DNA of 56,342 nucleotides, from the NCBI RefSeq assembly GCF_900119075.1, contig NZ_FPIP01000008.1:1-56342 (forward strand), written 5' to 3'. How positions within the stretch are numbered: position 1 is the first letter of the stretch; the number at the start of each line of letters is the position of its first letter. Of the stretch, positions 7,530 through 14,888 are shown piece by piece. The position numbers and the translations under genes are program-made. A model generated the notes under the pieces. It was not told the origin of the DNA. It was given only the letters and a program-made list of their open reading frames with translations, and made no database searches. The stretch comes from Ruminococcus flavefaciens. Lineage in GTDB: Bacteria > Bacillota > Clostridia > Oscillospirales > Ruminococcaceae.

Positions 7530-8555
7530 TCACGGTTCGGGATCGCAGACAATGCAGTTTTTTCCATTGTTTTTACCATAATACAATCTGTTGTCGGCTT
7601 TCTCTATCAATTCATTCGTATCCTGCCCCGGATTTCGGGAGACTATCCCCACAGTGATCGTCACTCTGATCTCTTTTCCGGCAAATCTGACGGTGGATGC
7701 TTCAATATTTTTCCTCAGCTCCTCAAGCATTGCGATGGCCTCGTTATAGGGGGCATAGGAGATGATAAGGAACTCCTCCCCGCCCCAGCGTGATATGTCA
7801 CAATTGGGACATTCTCTGACAAGCCGTTCTGATAAACATTTTAAGACCTCGTCGCCTGCATTATGCCCATGAACATCATTGACACCCTTGAAGTCATCTA
7901 TATCCGCTATTGCAAGAATACATTGCTTGTCAGCATTGGTTATCTCTGTGAGCCTGTCGAACATATAATGACGATTGTATAGTTTAGTGAGCTGATCGAT
8001 CTGGGCAGCCCGCTTCAGTTCATCTTCCGAGTGTATAATAAGCCTGATAAGATAACTGATAAAGGCAATCAGAAAGCTAAAAACGACCAGTGCATTTAGG
8101 CTCCAGAAAAATGCTGTTTGCTTGCCGCTGCGTTCAAAGACAGGACCGTGACCGGATCCATAGCTCGTATAAATGATATAAAAGGCAGTAATGATAAGAC
8201 TTACGGGAAGCGCCTTCATACTCCGTCGTTTTTGTTTGTATGCTATGTATTCAGTTACAAAAATAATAGGCACTATTGAAAAACAGTACAGGTGAAAGCC
8301 ATATCCGATGCCGATACATATGGTCGTCACACAAGTATATAGGGTGATCCAGCAGTATACAAGCCAGACATATATATTCAGCTTGTCATAATGTATCAGG
8401 ACAAAACCGATAATATAGACACAGGCATCAGGAATACTGAATGCTACAAGAAAAGGGACATCAATATACCAGAAGAATATCATGTGTCCGAATACCATTA
8501 AAAAAATGGCTATATTGACGATCCATGCTATTTTCTTCAGATGGGATAATTCCAT
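7530..8555 (-). CDS. Membrane diguanylate cyclase (GGDEF)
   Basis: 341 residues, ATG behind AAAGGAGGTATAAT. Six predicted hydrophobic helices fill about 1-180. The GGDEF domain follows, with AQIDQLTKLYNRHYMFDRL, then AIADIDDFKGVND, then SRWGGEEFLI (GG[D/E]EF near 255-262). The active-site motif is GGEEF, which remains catalytic in many enzymes; it would make cyclic di-GMP from GTP. No RxxD inhibitory site is seen upstream, so classical product inhibition looks absent. The membrane part resembles no named sensor. A 53-residue frame overlaps its start. Confidence 0.9.
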   Translation of the reverse strand: MELSHLKKIAWIVNIAIFLMVFGHMIFFWYIDVPFLVAFSIPDACVYIIGFVLIHYDKLNIYVWLVYCWITLYTCVTTICIGIGYGFHLYCFSIVPIIFVTEYIAYKQKRRSMKALPVSLIITAFYIIYTSYGSGHGPVFERSGKQTAFFWSLNALVVFSFLIAFISYLIRLIIHSEDELKRAAQIDQLTKLYNRHYMFDRLTEITNADKQCILAIADIDDFKGVNDVHGHNAGDEVLKCLSERLVRECPNCDISRWGGEEFLIISYAPYNEAIAMLEELRKNIEASTVRFAGKEIRVTITVGIVSRNPGQDTNELIEKADNRLYYGKNNGKNCIVCDPEP

Positions 8556-8698
8556 ATTATACCTCCTTTGCAGTGTTTCGCTGCTTCGGTAATCCGTAAC
8601 ATAAACAGAATTAGTCGCATTTCTTCCCTGTCAAAGACATGAGAAAACTCTCTTCCTTTATATGTAAATTTTCCGGTATACAAATCAAATTCTTCCAT
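8537..8698 (-). CDS. Small ORF overlapping the start of the diguanylate cyclase gene
   Basis: A 53-codon frame starting MEEFDLYTGKFTYKGREF and ending WNYPI. It contains the cyclase RBS and overlaps its first 19 nt in another frame, an arrangement seen with translational coupling. Its own start signal (AAGAAAG) is weak. The start is rich in Phe/Tyr and charged residues; no family recognised. Either a tiny real gene coupled to the cyclase or a chance frame. Confidence 0.35.
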   Translation of the reverse strand: MEEFDLYTGKFTYKGREFSHVFDREEMRLILFMLRITEAAKHCKGGIIWNYPI

Positions 8699-8922
8699 AT
8701 TGCTTTCTTAAATAAATACAAATAGCATAACACTCTTTATGTTTTATCACCTATATTATACCATATTCCACAATGTTTTTCAATATAAACTCAGATATTT
8801 TGTCATACCACAAACTCATCCCACGCTTATTGCAAACTTCATCGAAAAATAAAACAAATAACAAACCATGCATAAAAAGAAACAATTCAAAGTAATCGCC
8901 AACCAATATATCCCAGCGATAG

Positions 8923-8962
8923 TAAAAAGCACAGGCCGGAACTAATTGTCCCGACCTGTGCA
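8923..8962 (-). terminator. Minus-strand rho-independent terminator without an evident gene
   Basis: Minus strand: GCACAGGTCGGGA / TTCCGGCCTGTGC followed by TTTTT. No minus-strand gene lies to its right, so it is probably the leftover of a lost gene. It sits about 30 nt before the start of the GNAT gene on the other strand. Confidence 0.6.
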
Positions 8963-8994
8963 AAGGTAAATTATAAGCCGCCCCCGTAAAAATC

Positions 8995-9495
8995 ATGGAC
9001 AACGTTCAGTATGTCAGTCTCGGTGTGCTGTTCAGCGGAGCTTTAACAAAAGACGGCGAGATAATCTCACATGATACTATTTCTCATGTAATTGATGAAG
9101 GTGCTGCCTACCGTATCATGCAGGATAACAAACCCGTCGGTGGCGTTATTATAAAGACCGAATTCGATCAGGGCGAGCTGGAATTGCTGTTTGTTTCGCC
9201 TGCCGTTCACAGCAAAGGCATAGGATACGCAACGTGGTGTGAGATCGAAGCTATGCATCCGGAGGTCACAGTCTGGGGAACTGTTACGCCTTATTTTGAA
9301 AAGCGCAATATCCATTTCTATGTGAACCGCTGCGGATTCCATATCGTCGAGTATTTCAATGAGCATCATTGTGCGCCGGATGATAAAGACGGCGAATTAT
9401 TTGAAATGTTCCGATTTGAGAAAATACTGCCTTCCACACCGGAATCTGTACAAGAGCAGATAAAACGTATAGCCCATTATGAAAAAATAATGTAG
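8995..9495 (+). CDS. GNAT-family N-acetyltransferase, probably 5'-truncated and stopped early
   Basis: 166 residues up to a TAG. The acetyl-CoA-binding motif A is clear (ELLFVSPAVHSKGIGYATW), followed by the C-terminal strand with HFYVNRCGFHIVEY. The first beta-strand and helix of GNAT domains are not obvious and no good RBS precedes ATG 8995, so the 5' end may be missing. The product ends VQEQIKRIAHYEKIM, which looks like the start of a DUF4298 domain continuing in the same frame after the stop (9496-9660). Substrate unknown. Confidence 0.65.
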   Translation: MDNVQYVSLGVLFSGALTKDGEIISHDTISHVIDEGAAYRIMQDNKPVGGVIIKTEFDQGELELLFVSPAVHSKGIGYATWCEIEAMHPEVTVWGTVTPYFEKRNIHFYVNRCGFHIVEYFNEHHCAPDDKDGELFEMFRFEKILPSTPESVQEQIKRIAHYEKIM

Positions 9496-9660
9496 GAGAC
9501 AGAAAACGGTTCTCCTGAACTTTTGAAAGCTTTATCCGACTATTATAGCAGCTCTGCGTGGAAACGAGACTATGCAGCCGATGAAGCCGGACTGCTCCCG
9601 AAAGACATGAAATACGGCGTTCTCTCAGAGGACGGTATCTATAATCTGTTGGAAGAATAG
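9496..9660 (+). pseudogene. DUF4298 domain remnant in frame with the GNAT gene
   Basis: After TAG at 9493-9495 the same frame stays open for 54 codons and reads KALSDYYSSSAWKRDYAADE then AGLLPKDMKYGVLSEDGIYNLLEE. This matches the conserved C-terminal half of DUF4298 proteins. The DUF4298 N-terminal helix appears at the end of the preceding product, with a short deletion between. So the ancestral gene was a GNAT-DUF4298 fusion now split by an amber codon. No separate start or RBS. Confidence 0.65.
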
Positions 9661-9740
9661 TCTTATCATTATTATTAAGGAGAAACTCTCAACAACAAGA
9701 CTTCTCTTTTGCTTAGAAAGTATTAGAAAAATTTTCAGTT

Positions 9741-9774
9741 ACACATTGACAAATCTCAATGTGTATGCTATAAT
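9741..9774 (+). promoter_or_regulatory. Consensus promoter overlapping an ArsR-type operator
   Basis: TTGACA (9746-9751), 17-nt spacer, TATAAT (9769-9774) is a perfect sigma-A promoter. A perfect 9-bp inverted repeat ACACATTGA-N6-TCAATGTGT (9741-9764) covers the -35 and spacer, and a further half-site TTCAATGTG lies just before the start codon. This is the expected layout for autorepression by the adjacent ArsR-family protein, with release on metal or metalloid binding. Confidence 0.85.
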
Positions 9775-9803
9775 ATAGAAAATCTTCAATGTGAGGTGAG
9801 AAC

Positions 9804-10112
9804 GTGGAGCTTTCCAACAAGCAGATCACAGTGATATTCAAAGCCCTGTGTGATGAAAACAGAGTTCAGATATTCAGAATCCTGCAAAACGGCGAACTAT
9901 GCGCCTGTCATCTCCTTGAGGAGCTTCACCTGAGTCAACCGACACTCTCTCACCATATGAAGGTGCTCTGCGACAGCGGACTTGTGGTCGGCAGAAAAGA
10001 GGGCAAGTGGATGCACTACTCTATCTCGCAGGAAGGTGCTAAGATCGCTATGGACTGCCTGAAAGAGATCACGGCAGTAACTGAAAACGAGTGTAATTGT
10101 TGTGATAAATAA
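9804..10112 (+). CDS. ArsR/SmtB-family metal(loid)-responsive repressor
   Basis: 102 residues, GTG start behind GTGAGGTGAG. A winged helix-turn-helix is evident: FKALCDENRVQIFRIL, GELCACHLLEEL and LSQPTLSHHMKVLCDSGLV. The CxC in ELCACHLL is the classic alpha-3 As(III)/Sb(III)-type ligand pair, and the C-terminus adds CNCC, so several thiols are available. It should repress its own operon from the palindrome at 9741-9764. First gene of a four-gene run. Confidence 0.9.
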   Translation: MELSNKQITVIFKALCDENRVQIFRILQNGELCACHLLEELHLSQPTLSHHMKVLCDSGLVVGRKEGKWMHYSISQEGAKIAMDCLKEITAVTENECNCCDK

Positions 10113-10132
10113 GCCGTATGACCATACGGCTT
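10111..10132 (+). other. Intergenic hairpin after arsR-like gene
   Basis: AAGCCGTAT-GACC-ATACGGCTT directly after the repressor stop codon, without a T-run. It may lower read-through into, or stabilise, the downstream three-gene message. Confidence 0.45.
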
Positions 10133-10186
10133 AAAATAGTATCATCAAATTGATATATCTAAATATAACTATCGGAGAAAAAGAAA

Positions 10187-10633
10187 ATGGATAATGTTTC
10201 AAAAGCAGTACAGTATTATGAAAATGGCTATATGTGTTCGCAGGCGGTATTTGCTGCGTTTGCGGAGGAGTTCGGCATTACCGAAAAACAGGCATTCCAG
10301 ATAGGTGCCTGTTTCGGCGGAGGAATGTGCAAGGGAGAAGTCTGCGGCGCTTGTACAGGAGCACTCATGGTTCTTGGAATGAAGTACGGACAGTTCGACC
10401 TCAATGATACAGCGAGCCGCGCCAAAGGCCGTGCTATGGCAGTTAAGTTCCTTGACGAATTCGAGAAGCGTAAGGGCTCGTATATCTGTCGTGACCTTCT
10501 TGGCTGCGACCTCAGGAATGAGGAAGACAGGAACAAAGCAAGGTCAAACGGACTATTCAGAACGCTCTGTCCGAAAATGGTCAGGACGGCAGCAGAGATA
10601 CTGACCAAAATCCTCGGAGGCGATGAAGAATAG
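10187..10633 (+). CDS. C_GCAxxG_C_C family redox-type protein
   Basis: 148 residues, ATG behind CGGAGAAAAAGAAA. The family signature is complete: YMCSQAVFAAFAEEFG, then IGACFGGGMCKGEVCGACTGAL, then the spaced Cys of YICRDLLGCDL and LCPKMV. Members of TIGR01909/pfam09719 are probable membrane-associated redox or metal-cluster proteins of unestablished reaction, often beside ArsR regulators and permeases, as here. The stop codon overlaps the next start (TAGTG), so the two are translationally coupled. Confidence 0.85.
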   Translation: MDNVSKAVQYYENGYMCSQAVFAAFAEEFGITEKQAFQIGACFGGGMCKGEVCGACTGALMVLGMKYGQFDLNDTASRAKGRAMAVKFLDEFEKRKGSYICRDLLGCDLRNEEDRNKARSNGLFRTLCPKMVRTAAEILTKILGGDEE

Positions 10634-11628
10634 TGTGGGACTTTATCCAGGATGAGATATTCGGCATGAAATGGCTGAACAGGCTTATCGGCTCTTTGCT
10701 GAACGCCTGCGGTCTTGATACGAGCGGCAAGCTGGGCGGCAGTCTGCAATTCTTCATCTATGACATGATAAAAATAATGGTTCTGCTGGGCGTGCTGATA
10801 TTTGTGATAACCTATATACAGAGCTATTTTCCACCAGAAAGAACGAAAAAGATACTTGGCAGGTTCCACGGTATCGGCGCAAATTGTATCGCGGCTTTGC
10901 TCGGCACTGTCACGCCTTTCTGCTCATGCTCGTCCATACCACTGTTTATGGGCTTTACAAGTGCAGGACTTCCTTTGGGAGTGACATTTTCATTCCTTAT
11001 TTCATCGCCAATGGTTGACTTAGGCTCGCTCGTTCTGCTGATGAGTATATTCGGCTGGAAGGTCGCTGTAATATATGTGATAGTGGGACTTGTTATTGCA
11101 GTCACAGGCGGTACGCTTATCGAAAAGCTGCACCTTGAAGATCAGGTGGAGGAATTCATCCGAAACGGCAGGAGCATTGACACTCCGCAGAATGAACTCA
11201 CAAAGCGTGATAGAATGAGATACGCCTGGAAGCAAGTAGCTGAAACGACAAAGAAAGTTTTGCCCTATATCATAGTCGGAGTTGGAATTGGAGCCATTAT
11301 TCACAACTGGATACCGGAGGAATGGGTAGTAAACGTTCTTGGAACCGGAAATCCCTTCGGAGTTATCATAGCTGCAATTTGCGGCATACCGATGTACGCC
11401 GATATATTCGGCTGTATCCCCATTGCTGAAGCGCTGGTCGCTAAGGGGGCAAAGCTCGGCGTAGTTCTCGCATTTATGATGGGCGTAATTACGCTTTCGC
11501 TCCCGTCAATGATAATGTTGAAAAAAGCGATAAAGCCCAAGCTGTTAGGCATTTTCATCGCTATATGTACGGTCGGAATTATCCTTGTGGGATACTTCTT
11601 CAATATCATTCAAAATTATATTATTTAG
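10633..11628 (+). CDS. Permease of the ArsP/DUF318 family
   Basis: 331 residues with about eight hydrophobic helices. GTG start inside the preceding stop (TAGTG). The signature TPFCSCSSIPLFMGF in the first half holds the paired cysteines seen in ArsP-like organoarsenical permeases and the wider DUF318 permease group, and the second half repeats a related fold (CGIPMYADIFGCIPIAEAL). The likely role is export of a metalloid or thiol-reactive compound across the cytoplasmic membrane. Arsenic specificity is inference from ArsR and the family, not proven. Confidence 0.85.
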   Translation: MWDFIQDEIFGMKWLNRLIGSLLNACGLDTSGKLGGSLQFFIYDMIKIMVLLGVLIFVITYIQSYFPPERTKKILGRFHGIGANCIAALLGTVTPFCSCSSIPLFMGFTSAGLPLGVTFSFLISSPMVDLGSLVLLMSIFGWKVAVIYVIVGLVIAVTGGTLIEKLHLEDQVEEFIRNGRSIDTPQNELTKRDRMRYAWKQVAETTKKVLPYIIVGVGIGAIIHNWIPEEWVVNVLGTGNPFGVIIAAICGIPMYADIFGCIPIAEALVAKGAKLGVVLAFMMGVITLSLPSMIMLKKAIKPKLLGIFIAICTVGIILVGYFFNIIQNYII

Positions 11629-11640
11629 GAGGGATTTGTC

Positions 11641-11991
11641 ATGGCATTGTTTGGTAAGAAAAAGGAAGAAAAGAAAGCGGAAACTTCTTGCTGCTGTTGC
11701 GGCGGAGAGCAGACTGCAAGCGAAATAACCTCGACTTGCTGCGGTGAGTCTGTTGATGGTATCTGCTGTATTAAGGTGCTCGGTTCGGGCTGTAAAGCCT
11801 GTCATCAGCTCTACGATAACACTGTCAAAGCAGTTGAGGGTATGGGCATCGAGGTCGAGTATGTCACTGACTTGCAGAAGATAATGGAGTACGGTGCTAT
11901 GTCAATGCCTGCGCTCGTTGTCAATGAGAAACTCGTTTCATCCGGTAAAACTCTTAAGTCTGCGGAGATATTAAAGATAATAGGCAAATGA
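11641..11991 (+). CDS. Thioredoxin-like small redox protein with Cys-rich N-terminal tail
   Basis: 116 residues, RBS AGGAGGGATTTGTC. After a Lys/Glu-rich start come CCCCGG and TCCG clusters, then a mini-thioredoxin fold (redox-active disulfide protein 2 type) with IKVLGSGCKACHQL (CxxC) and the cis-proline loop AMSMPALVV. About 75-80 residues are usual for the core; the 35-residue tail with six Cys is extra and could carry metal or deliver it to the permease. Last gene of the ArsR operon. Confidence 0.85.
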   Translation: MALFGKKKEEKKAETSCCCCGGEQTASEITSTCCGESVDGICCIKVLGSGCKACHQLYDNTVKAVEGMGIEVEYVTDLQKIMEYGAMSMPALVVNEKLVSSGKTLKSAEILKIIGK

Positions 11992-12000
11992 CAATATTTA

Positions 12001-12028
12001 AGGCAGCCGTAATGGCTGCCTCTCTTTT
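12001..12028 (+). terminator. Rho-independent terminator of the ArsR-permease operon
   Basis: AGGCAGCC-GTAAT-GGCTGCCT followed by CTCTTTT. Confidence 0.8.
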
Positions 12029-12066
12029 ACGTTCCTGATTTTGTTCTATGCAATTATAACAGCTGA

Positions 12067-12306
12067 CAATGGAGGACTTTTACAGCATCATATTTACGGC
12101 TAAATATAGCCGTTTATCGATTAAATTGTGATTGCCACCCTATCCGCAGTACAGGCTGCAATAAGCGAAAAGAAGTAATTCGGAAATATACTCAGATTGG
12201 CTATTTTACGTTGAATTTGGACGATGCTAAAGAATACCTTTACGCGAAGTCCACAAAGCGTAGGATACTAAGCTGGCGTGATATACACGTTAATGTGTTT
12301 ATCTGA
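12067..12306 (+). pseudogene. Open frame without start, possible coding remnant
   Basis: Eighty codons run open from a TGA at 12064 to a TGA at 12304, ending IGYFTLNLDDAKEYLYAKST and then KRRILSWRDIHVNVFI. There is no ATG or RBS. Composition of the last 50 residues looks protein-like, but no family is recognised and it may be chance. A terminator follows at 12320. Confidence 0.25.
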
Positions 12307-12319
12307 ATAAAACAATAAG

Positions 12320-12352
12320 GCTCTCACAGTTTTCGTTTGTGAGAGCTTTTTT
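12320..12352 (+). terminator. Rho-independent terminator
   Basis: GCTCTCACA / TGTGAGAGC with a 9-nt loop and six T. It supports the idea that the startless frame before it was once the end of a gene. A second hairpin (ATGGCC...GGCCAT) sits near 12371-12392. Confidence 0.75.
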
Positions 12353-12419
12353 GTACGCTCTTAAAAACGAATGGCCGCCATTGGGTGGCCATCACATTAT
12401 AACTTTAATTTTGTATGCT

Positions 12420-12583
12420 CCACGATCTTCGGGACCGCAAGCCTATGTTGACGGATTTTCGGCAGTTTTCTATGTTTTGATATAATCCTGTTTTGCACCT
12501 ATTTTTCGAGAATTTGAGCAGATTTGCCGTGTAATTCCTTTGCAGAAAAATGTGTCTTACTGTAGGAAAAGTGTAGGAAAAAT
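12420..12583. repeat. Degenerate direct repeat, copy B (partner at 4554-4686)
   Basis: Carries the same ordered blocks as copy A: CCACGATCTTCGGGA, TGACGGATTTTCGGCA, ATCCTGTTTT, TTCCTTTGCAGAAA and two GTAGGAAAA units. No tRNA-like T-arm is seen at its left, in contrast with copy A. Confidence 0.6.
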
Positions 12584-12705
12584 TGAAGCAGGTAATAACT
12601 GTCGATAGCAGCTTTTCTCCGCATAGCTTGTCATCATATGTTTTATATGTTATAATAAGGCGAAAGCTTACAGTAACGACAATATCAGAAACGGAGGTAA
12701 AAGCT

Positions 12706-13743
12706 ATGGACGCACTTGAATTTCTCAAAGCTCATAAAATAGATGATACCGTCATCTCTATGATATGCACAGAGTTTGAAGATAAGGGAACTGTTTATAA
12801 AACGCTTCAGATCAGAGGCGATTACAATGGTACTGATAATGAATACTCTTACTATCATTTCTTTATCTCACGTATTTTTACGGAACTTCCCATGGAACAG
12901 CTGAACGCCCTAAAGAAACCGAAAATCAAAATAATATCCGTTGTCAAAGAAGGCGGCGTGTACATTGCAGATATCAGCTTCAGTTCTGAAACAGAAGATA
13001 TCTCAATCTCAGTAAGAGCTGAGCACCTGTCCGTGAGTGGGTTACATTATCTGGGCTTTGATTATACAAATATCTACGGGACAGAGGAGTACAAGACATG
13101 GTGCGAGCGCAGCAGTTATGTTGAAGCTGGTGAATACTATATAGGCGATAGTGAAACAGAGCTGCCTGACGGTTTTTCGTTATACGAAAAGGCATACGAG
13201 CACCATTCCGATGATGTAAGCTATGCGTTCTTGAAAAGATGTCAGCTCCGCAAAAACGGCAGATGTGTATACGAATATATCTCCACTGACAAGCATCACA
13301 CGAAAATGTACACTGACTTTATCCTTCACAGTAACGGTCACAAGTATTATCCTTTCCATATTGATCTTTACGGCATAAGCTACATCGATGTGGATACCCT
13401 TGATGTGTATAACTATATCCCGAGAGGCTATGACAACGATTACGGAGCTCCAAACGGAGAATCCTTCATAATAACCGATATACATTACGATCCTTCCACA
13501 GATCTTGTCGCATACGGCGGCTGCTACTGGGCTGGTCCCTCCGAGGTCATGGTCGGAGACCTTTCATCTCCGCTTTCATACGATCCGCACCTCTTAAGAC
13601 TGTGCGATATGCTTGATCCCGATGGAGAAGAAGAGATCGACGACATTGATTTTGAAAGCTGGGACAACGGATTATCACTAAAAATCGACTACCGCAAAAC
13701 TGTTACCCTGAGTATTGAGAAATTGAAAAAAATGCTGCATTGA
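12706..13743 (+). CDS. Hypothetical acidic protein, 345 residues
   Basis: I start at ATG 12706 (ACGGAGGTAAAAGCT), giving MDALEFLKAHKIDDTVIS; an upstream in-frame ATG at 12583 lies in the direct repeat and has no RBS. The protein is soluble, acidic and Tyr-rich, with strand-like segments (GFDYTNIYGTEEYKTWCE, FIITDIHYDPSTDLVAYGG) and ends in a basic helix. The middle passage YGGCYWAGPSEVMVGDL suggests a folded beta-rich domain. No signal peptide, no membrane segment and no family I can name. Single-gene unit with its own terminator. Confidence 0.65.
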   Translation: MDALEFLKAHKIDDTVISMICTEFEDKGTVYKTLQIRGDYNGTDNEYSYYHFFISRIFTELPMEQLNALKKPKIKIISVVKEGGVYIADISFSSETEDISISVRAEHLSVSGLHYLGFDYTNIYGTEEYKTWCERSSYVEAGEYYIGDSETELPDGFSLYEKAYEHHSDDVSYAFLKRCQLRKNGRCVYEYISTDKHHTKMYTDFILHSNGHKYYPFHIDLYGISYIDVDTLDVYNYIPRGYDNDYGAPNGESFIITDIHYDPSTDLVAYGGCYWAGPSEVMVGDLSSPLSYDPHLLRLCDMLDPDGEEEIDDIDFESWDNGLSLKIDYRKTVTLSIEKLKKMLH

Positions 13744-13816
13744 CGGCTTCTCAAAAAGGAGAATTTTCTGATAAGCTCAGGTTTAGATAATCTTTAATAA
13801 TGACACTATATATATT

Positions 13817-13845
13817 GCACCGCCTACGGGCGGTGCTTCGTTTAT
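13817..13845 (+). terminator. Hairpin terminator of the 12706 gene
   Basis: GCACCGCC-TACG-GGCGGTGC followed by TTCGTTT; the T-run is imperfect. Confidence 0.6.
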
Positions 13846-13849
13846 ACAT

Positions 13850-13891
13850 AAAAAATCCCTGCAATACGGCGTTAATCACCATATTGCAGGG
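13850..13891 (-). terminator. Terminator of the XRE gene
   Basis: On the minus strand CCCTGCAATA pairs with TATTGCAGGG, followed by ATTTTTTATG, starting a few bases after the XRE stop codon. Confidence 0.75.
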
Positions 13892-13894
13892 GCG

Positions 13895-14104
13895 TTATTT
13901 GAATGATTTTTCGTCAGTGCGTTCAAGTATATAGTCAACGGATACTTTATGAAAGTCGGCAAGTTTAATCAATATTTCAGTTGGAATATCGAGTTTTCCA
14001 CGTTCATAGTCACTATAAACGCGCTGACTGCAATGGAGTATTTCAGCAATTTGCGTTTGTGTCATATCTTTATCTTCACGAAGATCGCGAATTCTTCTAT
14101 ACAT
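13895..14104 (-). CDS. XRE-family (Cro/CI) transcriptional regulator
   Basis: 69 residues from ATG 14104 (GGGTGATGTTT in front). The helix-turn-helix is complete: MTQTQIAEILHCSQRVYSDY then ERGKLDIPTEILIKLADFHK and VSVDYIL. The length equals a bare DNA-binding domain, typical of the small repressors of mobile elements. It is divergent from the SLOG gene, and the 90-bp gap holds two related palindromes (14131-14147, 14153-14175), probably its operators. Confidence 0.85.
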   Translation of the reverse strand: MYRRIRDLREDKDMTQTQIAEILHCSQRVYSDYERGKLDIPTEILIKLADFHKVSVDYILERTDEKSFK

Positions 14105-14130
14105 AAACATCACCCAAACACATTATACAA

Positions 14131-14176
14131 TAGCGGAATATCCACTATTGACTTTTAGCGGAAATTCCGCTAAAAT
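14131..14176 (+). promoter_or_regulatory. SLOG-gene promoter with embedded palindromic operator
   Basis: TTGACT (14148-14153), 17-nt spacer, TAAAAT (14171-14176). A perfect 11-bp inverted repeat with one central base, TTTTAGCGGAA-A-TTCCGCTAAAA, fills the spacer, and a weaker copy TAGCGGAATATCCACTA sits just to its left. Binding there would block the SLOG promoter and could control the divergent XRE gene, whose -10 (TATAAT on the minus strand) is near 14121-14126. Confidence 0.8.
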
Positions 14177-14195
14177 ATCTTTAGAGGTGATTATT

Positions 14196-14672
14196 ATGAC
14201 TTGTTCTATCATATCAACAGGTGAAGAACTGAACTTAGTCTGCAAGAATGAATTTGAATCGCCATATCCAGAAATAAAGGCTAAACTCCGTGAAAAGATA
14301 TGGGAACTGTACTGCAAAGGTTATGATCGTTTCTGGGTGAACTGCGAGTACGGCGTACCGCTGTGGTGTGCGGAGATAATTGTAGCGTTGCAGATGTACA
14401 ATGACATTGAGCTAAACATAGCAATGCCCTATGAAGAACAGTCTACAAACTGGGTAGAAGAACATCGTGAACGCTTCTTCGCACTTCACACTGCTTCTGA
14501 CCGCGTTGATATTATTTCAAATTATTATACCGATGACTGCTATGATCGTGCCAATGAGTACATGATTAATAATTCTGCCCTACTCTTAGTAGTTGGCAAA
14601 AATCATATCGGAATGCATTACTTGAAATATGCAGCTGATTTGGGCGTAAATGTAGAATTCTATGAAATTTAA
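14196..14672 (+). CDS. SLOG-family (DUF1273/YpsA-like) protein
   Basis: I start at ATG 14196 (TTAGAGGTGATTATT), giving 158 residues; the frame extends upstream through the operator but only with a TTG. DUF1273-like features: FWVNCEYGVPLWCAEIIVAL, a stretch with AMPYEEQSTNW, the RVDIISNYYTDDCYDRANEYM block, then SALLLVVGKN. SLOG domains bind nucleotides or NAD-like ligands and appear in phage, conjugative elements and some immune systems. The usual glycine-rich start (TGxR) is weak here (STGEE). Its function on this island is unknown. Confidence 0.7.
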   Translation: MTCSIISTGEELNLVCKNEFESPYPEIKAKLREKIWELYCKGYDRFWVNCEYGVPLWCAEIIVALQMYNDIELNIAMPYEEQSTNWVEEHRERFFALHTASDRVDIISNYYTDDCYDRANEYMINNSALLLVVGKNHIGMHYLKYAADLGVNVEFYEI

Positions 14673-14679
14673 AAAACGC

Positions 14680-14705
14680 CGCAAATTTCTCGAATTTGCG
14701 ACTTC
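14680..14705 (+). terminator. Weak hairpin terminator
   Basis: CGCAAATT-TCTCG-AATTTGCG after the SLOG stop, with a poor T-tract (ACTTCTATTCT). Confidence 0.4.
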
Positions 14706-14888
14706 TATTCTATGATGTAATTATAACATAAATATTTAATGATATTGAGAACATTTTATGAACAATATACATTAAAATGAGTTTTTTGTAGTTTTATACA
14801 ATCAGAATACATACTCATTGTAGATTTTGCAGTATGAAAAGAGTTTATTATCCGTCATTTTGATGGTCAATTATACTGGAGGGAGAAT

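Noticed and set aside
8751..9002. Minus-strand 83-codon frame
   Set aside because: It reads through the strong terminator hairpin at 8923-8962 and has no RBS, so it is probably chance.
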